Source: Crocinitomicaceae bacterium
GTDB lineage: Bacteria > Bacteroidota > Bacteroidia > Flavobacteriales_D > Parvicellaceae
Length of the DNA stretch: 10,729 bases
Direction of reading: 5' to 3'
Assembly (NCBI GenBank): GCA_002727735.1
Contig: PBXW01000135.1
Location: 1 to 10,729, forward strand
The notes under the pieces: generated by a model
The model's database searches: none
Seen by the model: the letters and a program-made list of their open reading frames with translations, nothing else
Told to the model about the DNA's origin: nothing
Translations under genes and position numbers: made by a program
Shown here: positions 6,664-10,729 of the stretch, piece by piece
How the letters are laid out: every line of letters starts with the position of its first letter
Numbering within the stretch: position 1 is the first letter of the stretch

Positions 6664-7434
6664 ATGACCCCATCAATTGAGTTTAAAGGTGTATCAAAAT
6701 TTTTTGGAAACATAATAGCTCTAAAGGACATTTCTTTTAAAGTTTTCAAGGGTGAAATAACGGCTCTTTTAGGAGACAATGGTGCTGGAAAGTCAACACT
6801 TATAAAACTATTATCCGGAGTCCATATACCTAGTGAGGGTGAAATACTATTGAATGGCAAGGTGGTAAATTTTAAGTCACCTAGACAAGCTGTTACTGCT
6901 GGAATTGGTACCGTCTATCAAGACTTGGCCTTGCAATCTTTAATGAGTGTAACTAGAAATTTTTTTCTAGGCAGAGAAATTACAAAAGGTATTTTTTTAG
7001 ATATGTCTCTAATGAATGATATTACACGAAAGGAAATGGCTAAACTGGGTATTGATGTTGCGGACCCAACACAACCTATAGGCACAATGTCTGGTGGACA
7101 AAGACAGACACTTGCGATAGCTAGAGCTATTTATTTTGGTGCCAATGTACTCATTCTTGATGAGCCCACTTCAGCCCTCGGACAAAAGCAGCAATTAGAA
7201 GTTTTAAGAACTATAAAAAAAGTTAAAGATTTAGGAGACATAGCGATCATATTCATAACTCATAACGATATGCATGCTAAACTTTTGGGAGATCGGTTTG
7301 CTTTTCTTAATAGAGGAAAAGTTTTAGCTGAGGGATCGAGAGATGAAATTGATATAAATAATCTCAGACCTCTAATGGCGGGGGGTGAAGATTTAGATAA
7401 ACTTGAAACAGAGTTCTCAGAAAGATACAATTGA
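6664..7434 (+). CDS. Sugar/inositol ABC transporter ATP-binding protein, single domain (FrcA-like)
   Basis: Cytoplasmic motor of the importer, 256 residues with one complete nucleotide-binding domain: Walker A GDNGAGKST (37-45), Q-loop Q86, signature MSGGQ (142-146), Walker B LILDEP (163-168) with catalytic E167, and switch H200. Most CUT2 sugar importers (RbsA, MglA, XylG) use an ATPase of about 500 residues with two fused domains. This one has only one, as in the fructose system FrcBCA of Sinorhizobium, which suggests it works as a homodimer. This is not a truncation: the ORF ends naturally and all motifs are present. The ATG at 6664 is 7 bases after the permease stop, with AAAGGA upstream overlapping the end of the permease gene. 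No terminator is seen after it; 129 bases separate it from iolD. Confidence 0.92.
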   Translation: MTPSIEFKGVSKFFGNIIALKDISFKVFKGEITALLGDNGAGKSTLIKLLSGVHIPSEGEILLNGKVVNFKSPRQAVTAGIGTVYQDLALQSLMSVTRNFFLGREITKGIFLDMSLMNDITRKEMAKLGIDVADPTQPIGTMSGGQRQTLAIARAIYFGANVLILDEPTSALGQKQQLEVLRTIKKVKDLGDIAIIFITHNDMHAKLLGDRFAFLNRGKVLAEGSRDEIDINNLRPLMAGGEDLDKLETEFSERYN

Positions 7435-7563
7435 TCCAATGGAAAAAATTAAGTTTTGAACGATTTTTTAGAAAACGGTTTGGGATTTAAATTAATAATT
7501 AATAACAAAGAATGACATTTTTATAATTCCACAGTTAATAAAGTTATACAAGAGGAACAATAA

Positions 7564-9414
7564 ATGATGAAAACAGTTAGATTAACATCTGCGCAAGCCC
7601 TAGTGAAGTGGATCATTGCACAAAAGATTGAACAATTTGATGGATCGTATGAAATGGCTTTTAAGGGAGTGTGGGGTATATTTGGACACGGTAATGTTGC
7701 CGGCATAGGTGAGGCTTTAGAAAAGTATAAAACAGTTCTTCCAACATATAGAGGACATAACGAACAAGGTATGGCACATGCTGCATTGGCATACACAAAA
7801 GAAATGCAAAGAAGAAGGTTTATGGCAGTCACATCCTCTATCGGTCCTGGTGCAACGAATTTAGTGACGGCAGCTGCATTGGCTCACGTTAATAGACTAC
7901 CAATTCTTTTACTACCAGGTGATGTGTTTGCTGACAGACGGCCTGACCCAGTACTGCAACAGATTGAAGATTTTGAAGATGGGACTGTATCAGCAAATGA
8001 TTGCTTCAGACCAGTCAGTAGATATTTTGATCGTATAACTAGACCTGAACAGTTACTTAACGCCTTGCCAAAAGCTATGTCAATCCTTACTGATCCTGCC
8101 ATGACCGGACCCGTAACGCTAGCATTTTGTCAAGATGTTCAAGCTGAAGCTTATAATTACCCCGTGTCTTTTTTTGAACCCTCTTATTGGAATGTAAGGA
8201 GAATTCAACCTGACCGAAGAGAAATCGAAAGGTTGGCTAGTACTCTAGAAAAGTCAAAAAAACCTGTTTTAATTGCTGGTGGAGGCGTGAAATATAGTAA
8301 TGCTCAAGATGAATTAAAGGAATTTTTAGATATTACTAAAGTGCCATTAGTGGTAACTCAAGCAGGAAAATCGGTACTGGTGGAAAAAGATGAACAGAAT
8401 CTTGGATCTATAGGTGTGACAGGTTCTAGTTCAGCCAATGCAATTATTTCGGACGCTGATTTTATTATTTCAGTTGGTAGTCGATTGCAAGATTTTACAA
8501 CTGGCTCTAACGGATTAATAAAAGCCCCGGTATACTCTATTAATGTACAAGCACATGATCTAACAAAACACCAATCAAAACCTATATTAGGCGATGCTAA
8601 AGTTTCATTGCAATTACTAAAGGCGCTAAGCACAAATTATAAGGTCAGTTCAGGCTATATCTCAAAGTATACCGCAGCTAAAGAAAAATGGTTAAAAGAC
8701 TTAGAGAAAATAACAGCTCCCAGTTTGATGAATAGTTTGCCTTCCGACAGTCAAGTAATTGGTGCTGTAAACCGAAGTGTTCCTGAAAACACAATCGTTA
8801 TTGGGGCAGCAGGCTCAATGCCAGGAGAACTGCACAAACTGTGGAAAGTTTTAGATCAAAATACATATCATATGGAGTATGGCTATTCTTGCATGGGATA
8901 TGAAATCTCAGCTGGTATTGGAGTAAATCTCGCTACACCTAATAGACCTAATGTCGTTTTTTCAGGTGACGGATCTTACCTAATGATGAATTCTGAACTA
9001 GCTACAGCTGCTATGATGGGAATTTCAATGACCCTTATTCTTACAAACAATAAAGGGTATGGTTGTATCAATCGTTTGCAAAAGGCAACAGGGGGAGCAG
9101 AGTTTAATAATCTGTTTTCTGACTCTAAATTTGATAAGCAGATAGAGATTGATTTCGTTTCTCACGCCAAATCTATGGGAGCTACAGCTGTCTATGTGTC
9201 TGAAATAGCTGAACTCGAAGTTGAGGTAAAAAACACAATTAAAAAAAAGGGGGTTAAGGTTATAGTTATTGATACAGATCCAAATATTAGTACTGTAGAA
9301 GGAGGTGCTTGGTGGGATGTTGCCATTCCAGAAACTTTTACGGATAGTAATAAGTCAAATCTTAGAAAGGACTATTTAGTTGCTAGAATAAATCAAAACA
9401 AAGGATTTAAATGA
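7564..9414 (+). CDS. iolD: 3D-(3,5/4)-trihydroxycyclohexane-1,2-dione acylhydrolase
   Basis: IolD is a cytoplasmic thiamine-diphosphate enzyme that hydrolytically opens the ring of the IolE product to give 5-deoxy-glucuronate. The 616-residue length is normal for the family. The N-terminal pyrimidine-binding domain contains VWGIFGHGNVAGIGEAL, typical of IolD, and RGHNEQGMAHAA with E67 as the likely cofactor-activating glutamate. The C-terminal pyrophosphate-binding domain carries GDGS starting at G468 and NN at 495-496, the two ends of the ThDP/Mg2+ motif. DVFADRRPDPVLQQIEDF is another family-specific stretch distinguishing it from acetolactate synthase. AGAGGAA precedes the ATG; a second ATG follows immediately, so the protein may start one residue later. 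The 129-base gap before it leaves room for its own promoter, though it could be read through from the transporter genes. iolE follows after 49 bases. Confidence 0.94.
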   Translation: MMKTVRLTSAQALVKWIIAQKIEQFDGSYEMAFKGVWGIFGHGNVAGIGEALEKYKTVLPTYRGHNEQGMAHAALAYTKEMQRRRFMAVTSSIGPGATNLVTAAALAHVNRLPILLLPGDVFADRRPDPVLQQIEDFEDGTVSANDCFRPVSRYFDRITRPEQLLNALPKAMSILTDPAMTGPVTLAFCQDVQAEAYNYPVSFFEPSYWNVRRIQPDRREIERLASTLEKSKKPVLIAGGGVKYSNAQDELKEFLDITKVPLVVTQAGKSVLVEKDEQNLGSIGVTGSSSANAIISDADFIISVGSRLQDFTTGSNGLIKAPVYSINVQAHDLTKHQSKPILGDAKVSLQLLKALSTNYKVSSGYISKYTAAKEKWLKDLEKITAPSLMNSLPSDSQVIGAVNRSVPENTIVIGAAGSMPGELHKLWKVLDQNTYHMEYGYSCMGYEISAGIGVNLATPNRPNVVFSGDGSYLMMNSELATAAMMGISMTLILTNNKGYGCINRLQKATGGAEFNNLFSDSKFDKQIEIDFVSHAKSMGATAVYVSEIAELEVEVKNTIKKKGVKVIVIDTDPNISTVEGGAWWDVAIPETFTDSNKSNLRKDYLVARINQNKGFK

Positions 9415-9463
9415 TGATCGGAAAGTTAATCGATAAATTTTCAAAAGAAAAGGCGTGTCTTAG

Positions 9464-10363
9464 ATGGAGGTAAAATTGGGTATGTCACCAATTTCATGGA
9501 CTAATGATGATTTACCTGAACTAGGAGGTGATACTAGCTTAGAAACATGCTTAAAAGAAACACGCTTAGCTGGGTTTTCAGGAACTGAGTTAGGCGGAAA
9601 ATTTCCAAACAATCCTAATAGTCTTAAAAAAGTTTTAGAAGCGCACGAATTAAAACTTATTTCCGGTTGGTATTCTGGAACATTGCTTAAAAATAAGTTA
9701 AATGACGAAAAAATAAAGTTAGATAAAATGTTGAAACTATTTGTGAAAGTTGGTGCAAGTGTTTTAGTTTATGGAGAAACTTACAATACAGTTCAAAATA
9801 ATAAAGACAAACCTTTAAATTCGAGACCAAGATTATCAGAATTTGATATTAAGCAATATGGACAAGACTTAAGTAATTTAGCCGATTACTGCTTGGATAA
9901 AGGTGTGCCTTTGAGTTTCCATCATCATATGGGTACAGTCGTTGAGACGCAAAATGAGATTGAGCAGTTAATGGATAATACTAGAGAATCTGTTGGTCTT
10001 CTTTTAGACACAGGGCATCTTCTATTCGCCAACGGTGATTATGAGAAAATTATTTCTGCCTTTGGAAATAGAATAAATCATGTTCATGCAAAAGATATTA
10101 GAGAGAATATTTTAAAAAAAGTGGATAAAACTAAGGATAGTTTTTTAGATTGTGTGTTGAATGGTATATTTACAGTTCCAGGAGACGGTTGCATTAACTA
10201 CCGAAAATTTATTAAAAGACTTAAAGATATAAAGTATAGTGGTTGGATTGTTGTTGAAGCAGAACAAGATCCTCTTAAAGCAAATCCATTTGAGTATGCA
10301 AGAAAAGGTTATAACACATTAGTATCCTGCTTGGAATATAATGATTTTAAGATAATAATCTAA
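9464..10363 (+). CDS. iolE: Myo-inosose-2 dehydratase
   Basis: IolE removes water from 2-keto-myo-inositol to give the trihydroxycyclohexane-dione used by IolD. The 299 residues form a xylose-isomerase-like TIM barrel (AP endonuclease 2 superfamily). Recognisable blocks are LGMSPISWTNDDLPELGGD at the N-terminus, GFSGTELGGKFP (37-48), FHHHMGT (152-158), LLLDTGHL (179-186), HVHAKD (206-211) and VVEAEQDP (263-270). D182, H208 and E265 are likely among the divalent-metal ligands. The start is slightly uncertain. The ATG at 9464 gives the family-like beginning MEVKLG, but its upstream region has only AAAAGG about 9-14 bases away, while a perfect GGAGG sits inside the reading frame (9466-9470), 5 bases before a TTG and 11 before another ATG (9482). 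Homology favours 9464. It is the last gene of the cluster. Confidence 0.92.
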   Translation: MEVKLGMSPISWTNDDLPELGGDTSLETCLKETRLAGFSGTELGGKFPNNPNSLKKVLEAHELKLISGWYSGTLLKNKLNDEKIKLDKMLKLFVKVGASVLVYGETYNTVQNNKDKPLNSRPRLSEFDIKQYGQDLSNLADYCLDKGVPLSFHHHMGTVVETQNEIEQLMDNTRESVGLLLDTGHLLFANGDYEKIISAFGNRINHVHAKDIRENILKKVDKTKDSFLDCVLNGIFTVPGDGCINYRKFIKRLKDIKYSGWIVVEAEQDPLKANPFEYARKGYNTLVSCLEYNDFKIII

Positions 10364-10423
10364 TACAAAATCATATTGAGTCATTTTTTTTAAACTTAAA
10401 TAAGTTAATTAATTTTTAATTCT

Positions 10424-10658
10424 CAATATCTGTACCACAATTTTCCGTAGGTTGTATCTGGTAGCAATAGAGAATTTAATTAAGTATAAGTTATAAATAC
10501 CTGTAATTATTATATAATTTATAAAAATTTTAAATTTAAAAAAGGTAAGGAATTTATAGATATGGCGGATGGGGGGTCAGCCAAAGTATTTTGTAAGTTG
10601 TTGTTTTGACTCTATAATTTAGACAGCCCAATATCCTGTCCCACAATTTGTCCCACAC
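10424..10658. repeat. Dispersed short repeats of the TGTCCCACA type
   Basis: CAATATCTGTACCACAATTT (10424-10443) recurs as CAATATCCTGTCCCACAATTT (10629-10649 with one extra base and one substitution). The second copy is directly followed by another TTTGTCCCACAC unit, so GTCCCACA occurs twice with an 11-12 base period (10639-10645 and 10651-10657). Short, regularly spaced direct repeats of this kind can be protein-binding sites, for instance arm-type sites near integrase genes. No such gene is visible inside the window. Confidence 0.55.
10567..10621 (+). repeat. Right copy of the 55-base imperfect direct repeat
   Basis: Matches 402-456 at 45 of 55 positions with no gaps, in the same orientation; differences are concentrated at the two ends and at four sites inside. 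The core 10579-10609 has 28 of 31 identities. It is preceded by TGGCGGATGGGGGG, whose reverse complement ends in CCGCCA and faintly recalls a tRNA acceptor end, but no tRNA T-arm follows, so no tRNA gene is called. It is followed within 20 bases by the TGTCCCACA repeats. Confidence 0.75.
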
Positions 10659-10729
10659 TTTATAAATTTAAATTAATTTAATTTGTATCTTTAAATCACA
10701 ATCAAAAGTTTTATATAATTAATTATAGG

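Larger units (their letters stand above)
10364..10729. other. Non-coding AT-rich region after iolE, carrying repeats
   Basis: No gene is seen in these 366 bases. Just after iolE a run of eight T residues begins near 10383, preceded only by a very weak 5-base stem (AAAAT/ATTTT), so termination there is doubtful. The interval contains a CAATATC...CCACAATTT motif twice (10424-10443 and 10629-10649), the right copy of the 55-base repeat (10567-10621), and two tandem GTCCCACA units. The rest is plain A/T-rich sequence up to the window edge. The absence of iolB, iolC or iolJ here means the inositol gene run stops at iolE on this side. Confidence 0.7.

Noticed and set aside
6200..6676. A minus-strand open frame antisense to the end of the permease gene
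   Set aside because: Antisense shadow of a conserved coding region with no motif or ribosome binding site supporting it.
7459..7480. Imperfect dyad AACGATTTT / AAAACGGTT in the gap before iolD, considered as an operator or hairpin
   Set aside because: Two of nine pairs are mismatched and no second copy was found in the divergent promoter region, so it is not above chance for this composition.
10366..10391. T-run after iolE considered as an intrinsic terminator
   Set aside because: The only stem available is five A-T pairs around an 11-base loop, too weak to call.
10560..10582. Possible tRNA 3' end on the minus strand (CCGCCA next to a C-run)
   Set aside because: No T-arm consensus, anticodon stem or 5' half can be found beside it, so at most it is a faint resemblance to an acceptor end.

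Overview
The window is AT-rich bacterial DNA with short intergenic gaps and proteins of alphaproteobacterial flavour. The transporter is a FrcBCA-type carbohydrate importer with a short single-domain ATPase, as in Sinorhizobium fructose uptake, and the iol genes are of proteobacterial type. A streamlined, probably marine, low-GC alphaproteobacterium fits best. This is inferred from style and gene content; no marker gene in the window settles the taxon.

Layout. Positions 1-291 hold the N-terminal end of a RecQ helicase gene on the minus strand, cut by the window edge. Positions 292-1053 contain no intact gene. They hold one copy of a 55-base repeat, a hairpin, and what looks like a small decayed gene on the minus strand. 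Positions 1054-3250 carry two plus-strand genes 16 bases apart: a PhyH-family Fe(II)/2-oxoglutarate dioxygenase and an inositol 2-dehydrogenase (iolG). Converging on them, only 9 bases away, is a second Gfo/Idh/MocA oxidoreductase that resembles levoglucosan-type dehydrogenases (minus strand, 3260-4384). A 213-base divergent promoter region follows. Then come plus-strand genes for a periplasmic sugar-binding protein, a permease and an ATPase (4598-7434), then iolD (7564-9414) and iolE (9464-10363). The last 366 bases are non-coding. They contain a second copy of the 55-base repeat and short TGTCCCACA-type repeats.

How the genes work together. The binding protein, permease and ATPase would import a polyol or sugar, most likely an inositol in this context. 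IolG oxidises myo-inositol to 2-keto-myo-inositol (scyllo-inosose). IolE dehydrates that to a trihydroxycyclohexane-dione, and IolD opens the ring by hydrolysis to 5-deoxy-glucuronate. IolB, IolC, IolJ and IolA, which finish the classical pathway, are not in the window. The dioxygenase and the second dehydrogenase are not part of the textbook pathway. They may prepare a derivative of inositol or another cyclitol or sugar for the core route, but that is a hypothesis.

The most unusual structural observation is that the whole catabolic block lies between two directly repeated, diverged 55-base sequences (402-456 and 10567-10621, 45 of 55 identical without gaps). The left copy lies close to the start of recQ. 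This could mark a genomic island or may only reflect a dispersed intergenic repeat. No intact integrase or transposase is present.
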